Source: Streptomyces lydicus
Lineage (GTDB): Bacteria > Actinomycetota > Actinomycetes > Streptomycetales > Streptomycetaceae
DNA length: 64,000 nt
Direction: 5' to 3'
NCBI RefSeq assembly: GCF_000717345.1
Contig: NZ_JNZA01000020.1
Location: 97,834 to 161,833, forward strand
Below are positions 8,205 through 16,909 of this stretch, one piece after another (positions within the stretch are counted from its first letter, which is position 1; every line of letters starts with the position of its first letter). The notes below the pieces were generated by a model, which saw only the letters and a list, made by a program, of their open reading frames with translations, had not been told where the DNA came from and did no database searches. A program made the position numbers and the translations under genes.

Positions 8205-9293
8205 GTGAATCCAACTCCACCCCTCGAGGCCCAGGACCGCCCCGCCCGGCTGACCGTCGGAGTGGTCGGCGCAGGCCGTGTCGGGCCCGCCCTGGCCGCC
8301 GCGCTGAAGCTCGCGGGGCACCGCCCGGTCGCGGTGTCGGGAGTCTCCGACGCCTCCGTACGGCGCGCCGCCGAACTGCTGCCCGACGTCCCGCTGGTCA
8401 CCCCCGCCGAGGTGCTCGCCCGCGCCGACCTGGTGCTGCTGACCGTCCCCGACGACGCGCTCGCCGACCTGGTGACCGGCCTCGCCGAAACCGGCGCCGT
8501 ACGGCCCGGCCAGCTGCTCGTGCACACCTCCGGGCGCTACGGCACCGCCGTGCTGGACCCGGCGACCCGGGCCGGCGCGCTGCCGCTCGCCCTGCACCCG
8601 GCCATGACGTTCACCGGCACCTCCGTGGACGTGCAGCGGCTGGCCGGCTGCTCCTTCGGGGTCACCGCGCCCGAGGAGCTGCGGATGGCCGCCGAGGCGC
8701 TGGTCATCGAGATGGGCGGGGAGCCCGAGTGGATCGCGGAATCCGCCCGTCCGCTCTACCACGCGGCGCTCGCGATCGGCGCGAACCACCTGGTCACACT
8801 CGTCGCCCAGTCGATGGAGCTGCTGGCCGACGCGGGCGTGCGGGCCCCGGACCGGATGCTGGGCCCGCTGCTGGGCGCGGCGCTGGACAACGCGCTGCGG
8901 TCCGGCGACGCCGCGCTCACCGGGCCGGTCGCCCGTGGGGACGCGGGCACCGTCGCCGCCCACGTCGCGGAGCTGCGCCGGCACTCGCCGCAGAGCGTCG
9001 CGGGGTACCTCGCGATGGCCCGTACGACGGCGGACCGGGCGCTGGCCCACGGCCTGCTCAAGCCGGAACTGGCCGAGGACCTGCTCGGCGTGCTCGCGGA
9101 CGCGGGCAACGGCCCCGGCACCGCCGCCCGCCCCGCCCCGGGCCCCGCCGCCCACGGCACCGGACCCGCCGCCCCCGACACGCCCGGCAGCCCCGAGAGC
9201 CCCGGCAGTCCCGACGGCCGCGACCACGACCCGGACGGTCCCGACCACGGCCCCGACACCCCCGACCACGGCCCCGAAGGAGGCGACCGATGA
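8205..9293 (+). CDS. Rossmann-like and DUF2520 domain protein
   Basis: A 362-residue protein with an NAD(P)-binding Rossmann domain ([21 protein letters not shown], GxGxxG at 22-27) and a C-terminal DUF2520 helical domain ([14 protein letters not shown] onward), resembling ketopantoate reductase and 6-phosphogluconate dehydrogenase folds. It opens an operon with panC, nadB, nadC and coaX, and its stop overlaps the panC start by 4 bases (ATGA). A role as ketopantoate reductase in pantothenate synthesis is suggested by context but not shown. From about residue 300 it has a Pro/Gly/Asp/His-rich tail with repeated PDHGP. The start is GTG at 8205 after GGAAGG. Upstream, 8093-8115 holds short palindromes (CTCTCGTGAGAG). 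Confidence 0.8.
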   Translation: MNPTPPLEAQDRPARLTVGVVGAGRVGPALAAALKLAGHRPVAVSGVSDASVRRAAELLPDVPLVTPAEVLARADLVLLTVPDDALADLVTGLAETGAVRPGQLLVHTSGRYGTAVLDPATRAGALPLALHPAMTFTGTSVDVQRLAGCSFGVTAPEELRMAAEALVIEMGGEPEWIAESARPLYHAALAIGANHLVTLVAQSMELLADAGVRAPDRMLGPLLGAALDNALRSGDAALTGPVARGDAGTVAAHVAELRRHSPQSVAGYLAMARTTADRALAHGLLKPELAEDLLGVLADAGNGPGTAARPAPGPAAHGTGPAAPDTPGSPESPGSPDGRDHDPDGPDHGPDTPDHGPEGGDR

Positions 9294-10528
9294 CCTCCTC
9301 GCCCACGAGCCCGCAGCCGTCCCCCGAGCCGTCCTCCCAGCCGTCCGCCGAGCCGTCCGCCGAGTGCCCCTCCCGGCCGTCCGCGGGCCCGGCGGCCCGC
9401 CTGCTCCACACCGCCGCCGCGCTCCGCGACCTGCCGCGCCGTAGTGGCGCGCGCGCCGTCGTCATGACCATGGGGGCCCTGCACGAGGGCCATGCCGCCC
9501 TGGTCCGGGCCGCCCGCCACCGGGTCGGGCCGGAGGGGCAGGTCGTCGTCACCGTCTTCGTCAACCCGCTGCAGTTCGGCGCCGGCGAGGACCTGGACCG
9601 GTACCCGCGGACGCTGGACGAGGACGTCGAACTGGCCGCCGAAGCCGGCGCCGACGCCGTCTTCGCGCCGTCCGTCGACGAGGTCTACCCGGGCGGCCGC
9701 CCGCAGGTCCGGGTCGCCGCGGGCCCCATGGGCACGCTCCTGGAGGGCGCCAGCCGCCCCGGCCACTTCGACGGCGTGCTGACCGTCGTCGCCAAACTGC
9801 TGCACCTGACCGGACCGGACGTGGCGCTCTTCGGACAGAAGGACGCCCAGCAGCTGGCCCTCATCACGCGGATGGCCGCCGACCTGAATTTCCCCGTCGA
9901 GATCGTCGGCGTCCCTACGGTGCGCGAGGACGACGGCCTCGCCCTCTCCAGCCGCAACCGCTACCTGTCCCTCCCGGAGCGGCGCACCGCCCTCTCGCTC
10001 TCCGCGGCCCTGTTCGCCGCCCGCGACCGGCTCACCGCCGAGGAGGCGCTGCACGCCCGGGCGGTCTCCACGGCCCACCCGGCCCAGGACCGCGCCGCGG
10101 CACTGGCCGCCCTCGGCGAGGACCGGGCCGCCGCCGACGCCCACGCCGTCGCGCACGCCGCCGCGAGCCCCCTCCAGGGCCCGTCCGTGGCGCGCGCCGC
10201 GGCCCGCGCCGTCCTCGACGACGCCGCCCGGCTGGAGCCGCCGCTGCTGCTCGACTACCTGGCGCTGGTCGACCCGTCCGACTTCACCGAGGTCCCCGAC
10301 GACTACGAGGGCGAGGCGGTCCTCGCCGTCGCCGCCAAGGTCGGCACCACCCGCCTGATCGACAACCTCCGGCTCACGTTCGTCTCGCCCCGCCCGGACA
10401 CCACGGCCGCCCGGCAGGCCACCGCCGGCACGGGCGGCACCGCGGCGCAGCACGCCGCCGCCGGCACCTCCGCAGCACCCGGCACACCACCCACCACCCC
10501 CCACGGCCCCCTGGGAGCGACCCGATGA
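9290..10528 (+). CDS. panC: Pantothenate synthetase (pantoate-beta-alanine ligase)
   Basis: Joins pantoate and beta-alanine using ATP in the cytoplasm. The class I nucleotidyl-transferase motif is [11 protein letters not shown] (58-68), followed by [37 protein letters not shown] and the KMSKS-equivalent [11 protein letters not shown]. At 412 residues it is about 100 longer than usual. The N-terminal 33 residues are Ser/Pro-rich, and the last 40 are an Ala/Thr/Pro/Gly-rich tail after the end of the fold ([10 protein letters not shown]). The 4-base overlaps with both neighbours indicate translational coupling. panB and panD are not in the window. Confidence 0.95.
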   Translation: MTSSPTSPQPSPEPSSQPSAEPSAECPSRPSAGPAARLLHTAAALRDLPRRSGARAVVMTMGALHEGHAALVRAARHRVGPEGQVVVTVFVNPLQFGAGEDLDRYPRTLDEDVELAAEAGADAVFAPSVDEVYPGGRPQVRVAAGPMGTLLEGASRPGHFDGVLTVVAKLLHLTGPDVALFGQKDAQQLALITRMAADLNFPVEIVGVPTVREDDGLALSSRNRYLSLPERRTALSLSAALFAARDRLTAEEALHARAVSTAHPAQDRAAALAALGEDRAAADAHAVAHAAASPLQGPSVARAAARAVLDDAARLEPPLLLDYLALVDPSDFTEVPDDYEGEAVLAVAAKVGTTRLIDNLRLTFVSPRPDTTAARQATAGTGGTAAQHAAAGTSAAPGTPPTTPHGPLGATR

Positions 10529-12294
10529 CCGCCACCGGAACAGGCCCTGCCCCCGCGACAGGCACCGGCCCCGGCCCCGCTCCGGGCACCCGGATACGCC
10601 TGAACGCCCCCGAGCCCGGCTGGTCCATCGAAGCGGACGTGGTCGTCGTGGGCTCCGGAGTGGCCGGGCTGACCGCCGCACTGCGCTGCGCCGCCGCCGG
10701 CCGCCGCACCGTCGTCGTCACCAAGGCGCGCCTCGACGACGGCTCCACCCGATGGGCCCAGGGCGGAATCGCCGCGGCCCTGGGCGACGGCGACACCCCG
10801 GAGCAGCATCTGGCCGACACCCTTGTCGCGGGCGCCGGACTGTGCGACGAGGAAGCCGTACGGACCCTGGTCACCGAGGGCCCGGCAGCCGTCCACCGGC
10901 TGATCGCGACCGGCGCGCGCTTCGACACCGCACCGGGCGGCGAGGAGATAGCGCTCACCCGTGAGGGCGGCCACCACCGCCGCCGCATCGCACACGCCGG
11001 CGGCGACGCCACCGGGGCGGAGATCTCCCGCGCACTGGTCGAGGCGGTCCGCGACGCCGGACTGCGCACCATCGAGAACGCGCTCGTCCTGGACCTGCTC
11101 ACGGACGCCGACGGCCGCACCTCCGGCGTCACCCTGCACGTCATGGGGGAGGGCCAGCACGACGGCGTCGGCGCCGTACACGCCCCGGCCGTCGTCCTCG
11201 CCACCGGAGGCATGGGCCAGGTCTTCGCCGCGACCACCAACCCGGCGGTCTCCACCGGGGACGGCGTGGCACTGGCCCTGCGCGCCGGCGCCGAGGTCTC
11301 CGACCTCGAATTCGTGCAGTTCCACCCCACCGTCCTGTATCTGGGCCCGGACGCGGAGGGCCAGCAGCCGCTGATCTCCGAGGCCGTACGGGGCGAGGGC
11401 GCCCACCTCGTCGACGCCGACGGCACCCGCTTCATGGTCGGGCAGCACGAACTCGCCGAGCTGGCGCCGCGCGACATCGTCGCCAAGGCGATCATGCGCC
11501 GGGCGCACGAACAGGGCGTCGAGCACATGTACTTGGACGGCCGGCACTTCGGCGCCGCCATGTGGGAGAGCCGCTTCCCGACGATCCTCGCCGCCTGCCG
11601 CGCCCACCACATCGACCCGGTCACCGAGCCGATACCCGTCGCGCCGGCCGCGCACTACGCCTCCGGTGGCGTCCGCACCGACCTGCGCGGCCGCACCACC
11701 GTCCCCGGCCTCTACGCCTGCGGCGAGGTCGCCTGCACCGGCGTCCACGGCGCCAACCGCCTCGCCTCCAACTCCCTCCTGGAGGGCCTGGTCTTCGCCG
11801 AGCGGATCGCCGCGGACATCACCGAGAACCCCGCGCCGCACACCCCGGCGGACCCCGCCCCGGTGGCCGCCGCGCCCCGCGCGACCCTCCCGCTCCTCGC
11901 CCCCGAGACCCGCACGGCCGTACAGCGGATCATGGCCGCCGGCGCCGGCGTGCTGCGCAGCGCCGAGAGCCTCGCCCGGGCCGCCGCCGAACTCGACCGC
12001 CTCCACCGGGAGGCGACCGAGGCGGCCGAAGCGAACACCCCGGGAGCCGCGCACAAGGCCCCCGAGCCCGGCGTGGAGGCGTGGGAGGCCACCAACCTCC
12101 TGTGCGTGGCCCGGGTGCTGGTCGCCGCGGCCCGCCGCCGCGAGGAGACCCGCGGCTGCCATTGGCGCGAGGACCACCCGGACCGGGACGATGCCTCCTG
12201 GCGCCGGCACTTCCGCATCACCCTGGACGCGGCCCGCGCGCTGACCGTCCGTACGACGGCGACCGCCGGCTTCCCGCCGGCCCTCGCCCCGTAA
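10525..12294 (+). CDS. nadB: L-aspartate oxidase
   Basis: FAD-dependent enzyme that oxidises L-aspartate to iminoaspartate, the first step of de novo NAD synthesis. The FAD Rossmann motif [16 protein letters not shown] is at about 41-56, followed by [48 protein letters not shown] and [14 protein letters not shown]. The 589-residue length fits the actinobacterial form. The ATG overlaps the panC stop by 4 bases. The N-terminal 25 residues (Thr/Gly/Pro/Ala) are low complexity. The partner quinolinate synthase gene nadA is not present here and must lie elsewhere. Confidence 0.96.
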   Translation: MTATGTGPAPATGTGPGPAPGTRIRLNAPEPGWSIEADVVVVGSGVAGLTAALRCAAAGRRTVVVTKARLDDGSTRWAQGGIAAALGDGDTPEQHLADTLVAGAGLCDEEAVRTLVTEGPAAVHRLIATGARFDTAPGGEEIALTREGGHHRRRIAHAGGDATGAEISRALVEAVRDAGLRTIENALVLDLLTDADGRTSGVTLHVMGEGQHDGVGAVHAPAVVLATGGMGQVFAATTNPAVSTGDGVALALRAGAEVSDLEFVQFHPTVLYLGPDAEGQQPLISEAVRGEGAHLVDADGTRFMVGQHELAELAPRDIVAKAIMRRAHEQGVEHMYLDGRHFGAAMWESRFPTILAACRAHHIDPVTEPIPVAPAAHYASGGVRTDLRGRTTVPGLYACGEVACTGVHGANRLASNSLLEGLVFAERIAADITENPAPHTPADPAPVAAAPRATLPLLAPETRTAVQRIMAAGAGVLRSAESLARAAAELDRLHREATEAAEANTPGAAHKAPEPGVEAWEATNLLCVARVLVAAARRREETRGCHWREDHPDRDDASWRRHFRITLDAARALTVRTTATAGFPPALAP

Positions 12295-12346
12295 CCCCGC
12301 CCGACAGACCACCGACCACCCCCTCCCCGGATACGGAGCCCATCCC

Positions 12347-13411
12347 GTGAGCAGCACCCCCGACGACCTCCCCCTCCTCCAGATCGGCGGACCCGGTGGC
12401 GGCGCCCCCGCCGGAGGCTGCGGCGATGCCTGCGGCTGCGCCGGCGACGACGACGCGTACGAGATCGACCCGCTGACCTGCGGACTCGACCCCGACCTGG
12501 CGGCGCTCCTGGTGAACGCCGGACTCGACCCCGTCCAGGTCGAGGACATCGCGCACCTCGCCGTCGAGGAGGACCTCGACCAGGGAGTGGACGTCACGAC
12601 CGTGGCGACCATCCCCGAGGACGCGGTGGCCACCGGCGACTTCACGGCCCGCGAGGCCGGTACGGTCGCCGGGCTGCGGATCGCCGAGGCGGTGCTGTCC
12701 ATCGTGTGCACCGACGAGTTCGCGGTCGAGCGGCACGTCGAGGACGGCGACCGGGTCGAGGCCGGCACCACACTGCTGAGCGTCACCACCCGCACCCGCG
12801 ACCTGCTCACCGCCGAGCGCAGCGCGCTGAACCTGCTGTGCCGGCTCTCCGGCATCGCGACCGCGACCCGGGCCTGGGCGGACGCCCTGGAGGGCACGAA
12901 GACCAGGGTCCGCGACACCCGCAAGACGACGCCGGGGCTGCGCGCCCTGGAGAAGTTCGCGGTGCGCTGCGGCGGCGGCGTCAACCACCGGATGTCGCTG
13001 TCGGACGCGGCGCTGATCAAGGACAACCACGTGGTCGCGGCGGGCGGCGTCGCCGAGGCGTTCACCGCCGTGCGCGACGAGTTCCCCGGCCTGGCGATCG
13101 AGGTGGAGGTCGACCGGCTCGACCAGATCCCCCCGATCCTCGCCGAGGGCGCCGACCTGATCCTGCTCGACAACTTCACCCCGGAGCAGACCCGCGAGGC
13201 CGTGGAGCTGGTCGCCGGGCGCGCGATGCTGGAGTCGTCGGGCCGCCTCACCCTCGCCAACGCCCGGACGTACGCCGAGACCGGCGTGGACTATCTGGCG
13301 GTGGGTGCGCTGACGCACTCCTCCCCGATCCTCGACATCGGCCTCGACCTGCGCGAGGACGACGGCCGCGGGGCGGGCTCCCCCGATGCCGACGTGCGTG
13401 AGGACGGCTGA
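12347..13411 (+). CDS. nadC: Nicotinate-nucleotide diphosphorylase (carboxylating)
   Basis: Converts quinolinate and PRPP to nicotinate mononucleotide. It carries the QPRTase pattern EEDLDQGVDVTT, ERSALNLLCRLSGIAT, DTRKTTPGLRALEKFAVRCG, GGGVNHRMSLSDAALIKDNH, and the barrel motifs EVEVDRLDQ and DLILLDNFTPEQ. At 354 residues it has an N-terminal extension of about 55 residues with a small cysteine cluster (GGCGDACGCAGDDD), which is not needed by the catalytic fold. The start is GTG at 12347 with CGGAG upstream. It follows nadB by 52 bases and precedes coaX by 5 bases, so it belongs to the same operon. Confidence 0.95.
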   Translation: MSSTPDDLPLLQIGGPGGGAPAGGCGDACGCAGDDDAYEIDPLTCGLDPDLAALLVNAGLDPVQVEDIAHLAVEEDLDQGVDVTTVATIPEDAVATGDFTAREAGTVAGLRIAEAVLSIVCTDEFAVERHVEDGDRVEAGTTLLSVTTRTRDLLTAERSALNLLCRLSGIATATRAWADALEGTKTRVRDTRKTTPGLRALEKFAVRCGGGVNHRMSLSDAALIKDNHVVAAGGVAEAFTAVRDEFPGLAIEVEVDRLDQIPPILAEGADLILLDNFTPEQTREAVELVAGRAMLESSGRLTLANARTYAETGVDYLAVGALTHSSPILDIGLDLREDDGRGAGSPDADVREDG

Positions 13412-13416
13412 GTGCC

Positions 13417-14214
13417 ATGCTGCTGACCATCGACGTGGGCAACACCCACACCGTGCTCGGCCTGTTCGACGGTGAGGAGATCGTCGAGCACTGGCGGATC
13501 TCCACCGACGCCCGCCGCACCGCCGACGAGCTCGCCGTGCTCCTGCAGGGCCTGATGGGCATGCACCCGCTGCTCGGCGACGACCTGGGCGACGGCATCG
13601 AGGGCATCGCCATCTGCTCGACCGTGCCGTCGGTCCTGCACGAGCTGCGCGAGGTCACCCGCCGCTACTACGGCGACGTGCCCGCCGTCCTGGTGGAGCC
13701 CGGCGTCAAGACGGGCGTGCCGATCCTGATGGACAACCCGAAGGAGGTCGGCGCCGACCGGATCATCAACGCCCTGGCGGCGGTCGAGCTCTACGGCGGC
13801 CCCGCGGTCGTCGTCGACTTCGGCACGGCCACCACCTTCGACGCGGTCAGCGCGCGCGGCGAATACGTCGGCGGCGTCATCGCCCCGGGCATCGAGATCT
13901 CCGTGGACGCCCTGGGCGTCAAGGGCGCCCAGCTCCGCAAGATCGAACTGGCCCGGCCGCGCAGCGTCATCGGCAAGAACACCGTCGAGGCGATGCAGTC
14001 CGGCATCCTCTACGGCTTCGCCGGCCAGGTGGACGGCGTGGTCCAGCGGATGGCCAAGGAACTGGCCGAGGAGCCCGACGAGGTGACCGTGATCGCCACC
14101 GGCGGGCTCGCGCCCATGGTGCTCGGTGAGTCCTCGGTGATCGACGCACACGAGCCCTGGCTCACCCTCATCGGACTGCGGCTGGTCTACGAGCGCAACG
14201 TCGCCCGCTCGTAG
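13417..14214 (+). CDS. coaX: Type III pantothenate kinase
   Basis: Phosphorylates pantothenate, the first committed step of CoA synthesis; type III enzymes need a monovalent cation and are not feedback-inhibited by CoA. The ASKHA fold shows TIDVGNTHTVLGLF (residues 4-17), NPKEVGADRIINALAA, VVDFGTATTFDAVS, GGVIAPGIEIS and VIATGGLAP. The 265-residue length is normal. The start is ATG at 13417, five bases after the nadC stop. A strong hairpin follows at 14232, ending the operon. Having both panC and coaX in one operon links pantothenate synthesis with its use. Confidence 0.96.
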   Translation: MLLTIDVGNTHTVLGLFDGEEIVEHWRISTDARRTADELAVLLQGLMGMHPLLGDDLGDGIEGIAICSTVPSVLHELREVTRRYYGDVPAVLVEPGVKTGVPILMDNPKEVGADRIINALAAVELYGGPAVVVDFGTATTFDAVSARGEYVGGVIAPGIEISVDALGVKGAQLRKIELARPRSVIGKNTVEAMQSGILYGFAGQVDGVVQRMAKELAEEPDEVTVIATGGLAPMVLGESSVIDAHEPWLTLIGLRLVYERNVARS

Positions 14215-14231
14215 CCGAACCGCCGGCGGCG

Positions 14232-14258
14232 GCTGGCGCGGCTCGCTGCCGCGCCAGC
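14232..14258 (+). terminator. Hairpin after coaX
   Basis: GCTGGCGCGGC and its exact complement (14248-14258) enclose a 5-base loop, 18 bases after the coaX stop. There is no U tract, as is usual in Streptomyces. It likely ends the cofactor operon. Confidence 0.7.
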
Positions 14259-14306
14259 ATTCACGAATTAAGCGGCTTTTGTCAGATTCGGTCGTAAAGT
14301 CGCCAC

Positions 14307-14948
14307 ATGCCAATGCCAAACGGAACCCGCGGCGGCATGGCGTTCAGCGCCGATGAGTTGCGTGTGCTCCGTCGCGCCCTCGCCCATGCCCTCCAGACGG
14401 CGGACCACTCCGCCCCGCTCGCCGCCCTCGGCCCGGAACGGTCGCAGGACATCCAGGAATACCTCCGGCTGGCCGAGGCCGTCGACGAGGCGGTCCACGA
14501 AGGCGGCCGGCTGCGCGCCTTCCTGCTCGCCGACCTCGCCCGCTACCGCGAAGCCCTCCCCGGCTCGGCCGCCGGCTACCTCGCGCAGCTGAAGGAGGCA
14601 CTGGCGGCCGGATACGTCCCCGGCCCCGACGACCTCGCGGCCCTGCGCTCCCTGCGCACCCGGCACGTCGGGGCCGCCGAGCACGAACGCCGCAGCGCCC
14701 TGCTGCGGCACTGCGAGGGACTGGCCGAACAATCCGTACGGGTCCGGCTCCGCGCGCTGCCAGGCGGCCGCTCAGCGGCCCGCGGCGGCCGGGAACGGGA
14801 CCCGGAGAAGGAACCGCCGCCCGCCCCGCAGCCCAAGCGGGAGCCGGCACCGAAATCCCCGCGGCCCGAACGCCCCATCCCCACCCCCGGCGAGGTGTTC
14901 CCCCCGCGCCGCAAGCCGGCCCCGCCCCCCGAGAGCCGCACCGCCTGA
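14307..14948 (+). CDS. Conserved actinobacterial hypothetical protein
   Basis: A 213-residue protein with an alpha-helical N-terminal two thirds (FSADELRVLRRALAHALQ, LAEAVDEAVHEGGRLRAFLLADLARYREALPG split by Ala/Leu helices) and a disordered Pro/Arg/Lys/Glu-rich tail from about residue 150. It has no signal peptide, membrane segment or catalytic motif. The start is ATG at 14307; the next in-frame ATGs are MPNG at residue 3 and MAFS at residue 11. It lies after the coaX terminator and 63 bases before a small membrane-protein gene on the same strand. The function is unknown, and the helical part may mediate protein interaction. Confidence 0.75.
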   Translation: MPMPNGTRGGMAFSADELRVLRRALAHALQTADHSAPLAALGPERSQDIQEYLRLAEAVDEAVHEGGRLRAFLLADLARYREALPGSAAGYLAQLKEALAAGYVPGPDDLAALRSLRTRHVGAAEHERRSALLRHCEGLAEQSVRVRLRALPGGRSAARGGRERDPEKEPPPAPQPKREPAPKSPRPERPIPTPGEVFPPRRKPAPPPESRTA

Positions 14949-15011
14949 GTGCTGCGTACCCTTGCTCAGGTACGCCGAGGCTCCCGCACGCCTACAAGGA
15001 GGCCGTCCGCC

Positions 15012-15191
15012 GTGGACTACGTCGCAGCGCTGCTCCCGCCCGTGGTGATGGCCGTCGCCTTCACCTGCCTGATCGTCACGATCGTCAAGAGCCAGGGCGG
15101 CGCGAACAAGGCCAAGGAGGACGCCGCCGTGGACGCCGTGCTCACCCGCGCCGAAGCGGCCGGCCAGGAGCCCCACGCGCACGGCGCCTGA
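15012..15191 (+). CDS. Small single-pass membrane protein
   Basis: A 59-residue protein read from GTG at 15012, with AAGGAGG about nine bases upstream. Residues 3-24 (YVAALLPPVVMAVAFTCLIV) form one transmembrane helix with the N-terminus outside or very short. A polar, charged tail (KSQGGANKAKEDAAVD...) follows. It is a small conserved Streptomyces-type membrane protein of unknown role. The start beginning VDYVAALLPP fits the ribosome binding site much better than the longer upstream frame. A strong hairpin follows at 15231. Confidence 0.75.
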   Translation: MDYVAALLPPVVMAVAFTCLIVTIVKSQGGANKAKEDAAVDAVLTRAEAAGQEPHAHGA

Positions 15192-15230
15192 TCCACCCGC
15201 CGCCCGCGCCGCGGCGGCCCGCACACGCAC

Positions 15231-15264
15231 CGTACGGCCCGGGACCACCGTCCCGGGCCGTACG
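15231..15264 (+). terminator. Hairpin after the small membrane protein gene
   Basis: CGTACGGCCCGGGA pairs perfectly with TCCCGGGCCGTACG across a 6-base loop, 40 bases past the stop. It is a 14-bp GC-rich stem and a likely factor-independent terminator. Confidence 0.75.
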
Positions 15265-15349
15265 CGCATTTCCCGGTCCACCGCAACGAGACCGCGCAAC
15301 GGCGACGAGATCAACGGACATCCTGGACATCTCCCACTATTGTTCTTGT

Positions 15350-15886
15350 GTGCCGAGACCATTGGGTGATCTGGAAGACGCGGTCATGACGCGGGTCTGG
15401 GAGTGGAACCGCCCGGTCACCGTTCGAGAAGTCCTGGAAGATCTGCAGAAGGAACGGTCGATCGCCTACACCACGGTCATGACCGTATTGGACAACCTCC
15501 ATCAGAAGGGCTGGGTGCGCCGCGAAGCAGAAGGCCGCGCCTATCGATATGAGGCGGTCTCCACTCGCGCCGCCTACGCGGCCGCACTGATGAACGAGGC
15601 ATGGTCCGCCAGTGACAACCCCGCGGCCGCACTTGTCGCCTTCTTCGGCATGATGTCGCCGGAACAACGCCACGCCCTGCGCGATGCCGTACGGATGGTG
15701 CAAGCCGACGAACCGGCGGAAGACCCGGAAGACGCCCCGCGTGCGGAAGGCGCACAACAAGAGGCGGAAGAGGCACAACCGCCGGCGCCGGCGGAAGAAG
15801 ACGAAGCGCGCGCCGCACAAGCCCCCGAAGCCCGATCCGCGGAAGGCGATGAACCCGGAGCCGGCGCCAACGGCAAGGAGCGATAG
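15350..15886 (+). CDS. BlaI/MecI/CopY-family transcriptional repressor
   Basis: A 178-residue protein. Residues 1-70 form the Penicillinase_R winged helix: LGDLEDAVMTRVWEWNRPVT, the recognition part ERSIAYTTVMTVLDNLHQKG, then WVRREAEGRAYRYEAV. Residues 75-122 form the dimerisation helices (MNEAWSASDNPAAALVAFF, LRDAVRMVQADE). The last 55 residues are an acidic Glu/Ala/Pro-rich tail not typical of BlaI. The start is GTG at 15350. No BlaR-type M56 sensor protease is adjacent, so it is a stand-alone repressor whose signal is unknown. The next gene starts 9 bases after its stop. Confidence 0.88.
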   Translation: MPRPLGDLEDAVMTRVWEWNRPVTVREVLEDLQKERSIAYTTVMTVLDNLHQKGWVRREAEGRAYRYEAVSTRAAYAAALMNEAWSASDNPAAALVAFFGMMSPEQRHALRDAVRMVQADEPAEDPEDAPRAEGAQQEAEEAQPPAPAEEDEARAAQAPEARSAEGDEPGAGANGKER

Positions 15887-15895
15887 CGTCCCGGC

Positions 15896-16414
15896 ATGCT
15901 CCCGCATTCAAAAGGGCTCACCGTCCGCCGCGCCAGGACCGCCGATGTACCCGCCGTACGCCGTCTCATCGACGCCTACTCCCGCGACGGGATCCTGCTC
16001 GACAAAGCCACCGTCACGCTTTACGAGGACATCCAGGAGTTCTGGGTGGCCGAGCGGGACGAAGACGCCGAGGTCGTCGGCTGCGGCGCGCTCCACGTCA
16101 TGTGGGAAGACCTCGCGGAGGTCCGCACGCTGGCCGTGGACCCGCGCCTGAAGGGCTCCGGCGTCGGCCATCACGTCCTGCAGAAGCTCCTGGCCACCGC
16201 GCGCTGGCTCGGAGTGCGGCGCATTTTCTGTCTCACCTTCGAAGTCGACTTCTTCGTCAAGCACGGCTTCGTGGAGATCGGCGAGGCTCCCGTAGACGGT
16301 GATGTCTACAGTGAGCTGCTGCGTTCCTATGACGAGGGCGTTGCGGAGTTCCTTGGCCTCGAACGAGTGAAGCCGAACACCCTGGGTAACAGCCGGATGC
16401 TTCTGCACCTGTGA
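15896..16414 (+). CDS. GNAT acetyltransferase, short N-acetylglutamate synthase-like
   Basis: A 172-residue GNAT protein with acetyl-CoA motifs (VRRARTADVPAVRRLID; VVGCGALHVMWEDLAEVRTL; VDPRLKGSGVGHHVLQKLL) followed by RRIFCLTFEVDFFVKHGF. This is the pattern of the stand-alone N-acetylglutamate synthase (S-NAGS) of actinobacteria, which acetylates glutamate for arginine synthesis. It is 9 bases downstream of the BlaI-type gene. The ATG at 15896 is used. Assignment as an amino-acid N-acetyltransferase is good; exclusive use of glutamate is inferred from the family. Confidence 0.85.
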   Translation: MLPHSKGLTVRRARTADVPAVRRLIDAYSRDGILLDKATVTLYEDIQEFWVAERDEDAEVVGCGALHVMWEDLAEVRTLAVDPRLKGSGVGHHVLQKLLATARWLGVRRIFCLTFEVDFFVKHGFVEIGEAPVDGDVYSELLRSYDEGVAEFLGLERVKPNTLGNSRMLLHL

Positions 16415-16570
16415 TGAGTGTTCTATGTCCGAATCGCTCCCCTATCTCATGGCTACGGAAGCAAGCGTTCCCCGGTCTGCGGGCAAGTGAACCCTACCCA
16501 AGGGTTTGTGTTTTTCCCGGAAAAGCGGTTTGCTTTCCGTCGTAATCCGCATTCGATGAAAGGGAAACCG

Positions 16571-16909
16571 GTGGCACAGAAGGTTCAGGTTCTTCTTGTC
16601 GACGACCTCGACGGCGGCGAGGCGGAGGAGACGGTGACGTTCGCTCTCGACGGCAAGTCCTACGAGATCGACCTCTCCGACACCAACGCGCAGAAGCTGC
16701 GTGAGTCGCTCTCCGAGTTCGTCAAGGCCGGTCGCCGTACCGGTGGACGTTCCGGCGGACGCGGCAAGGCGCGTGCGGCGGCGGCTTCCGGCGGCAGCCA
16801 GGACACCGCGAAGATCCGCGCTTGGGCGAAGGAGAACGGCTACAACGTCAATGACCGCGGCCGTGTCCCCGCCGACATTCGTGAGGCATTTGAGAAGGCC
16901 AACGGCTGA
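16571..16909 (+). CDS. lsr2: Lsr2 nucleoid-associated protein / xenogeneic silencer
   Basis: A 112-residue Lsr2. The N-terminal oligomerisation domain runs from AQKVQVLLVDDLDGGEAEE to about residue 55. A Gly/Arg linker follows, then the DNA-binding domain TAKIRAWAKENGYNVNDRGR with the AT-hook-like RGR at 96-98. It binds the minor groove of AT-rich DNA and silences horizontally acquired and specialised genes. The start is GTG at 16571, giving the canonical N-terminus; an in-frame ATG at 16556 would add five residues. The upstream 150 bases are notably AT-richer than the surroundings, compatible with self-binding. Its 3' end is overlapped by a gene on the opposite strand. Confidence 0.97.
   Translation: MAQKVQVLLVDDLDGGEAEETVTFALDGKSYEIDLSDTNAQKLRESLSEFVKAGRRTGGRSGGRGKARAAAASGGSQDTAKIRAWAKENGYNVNDRGRVPADIREAFEKANG

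Noticed and set aside
10303..13260. 985-codon minus-strand frame across panC, nadB and nadC
   Set aside because: Arginine/serine-rich shadow of three well-supported genes in high-GC DNA.
15350..15886. BlaI-BlaR beta-lactam resistance operon
   Set aside because: Only the repressor is present; no M56 sensor protease or beta-lactamase is adjacent.
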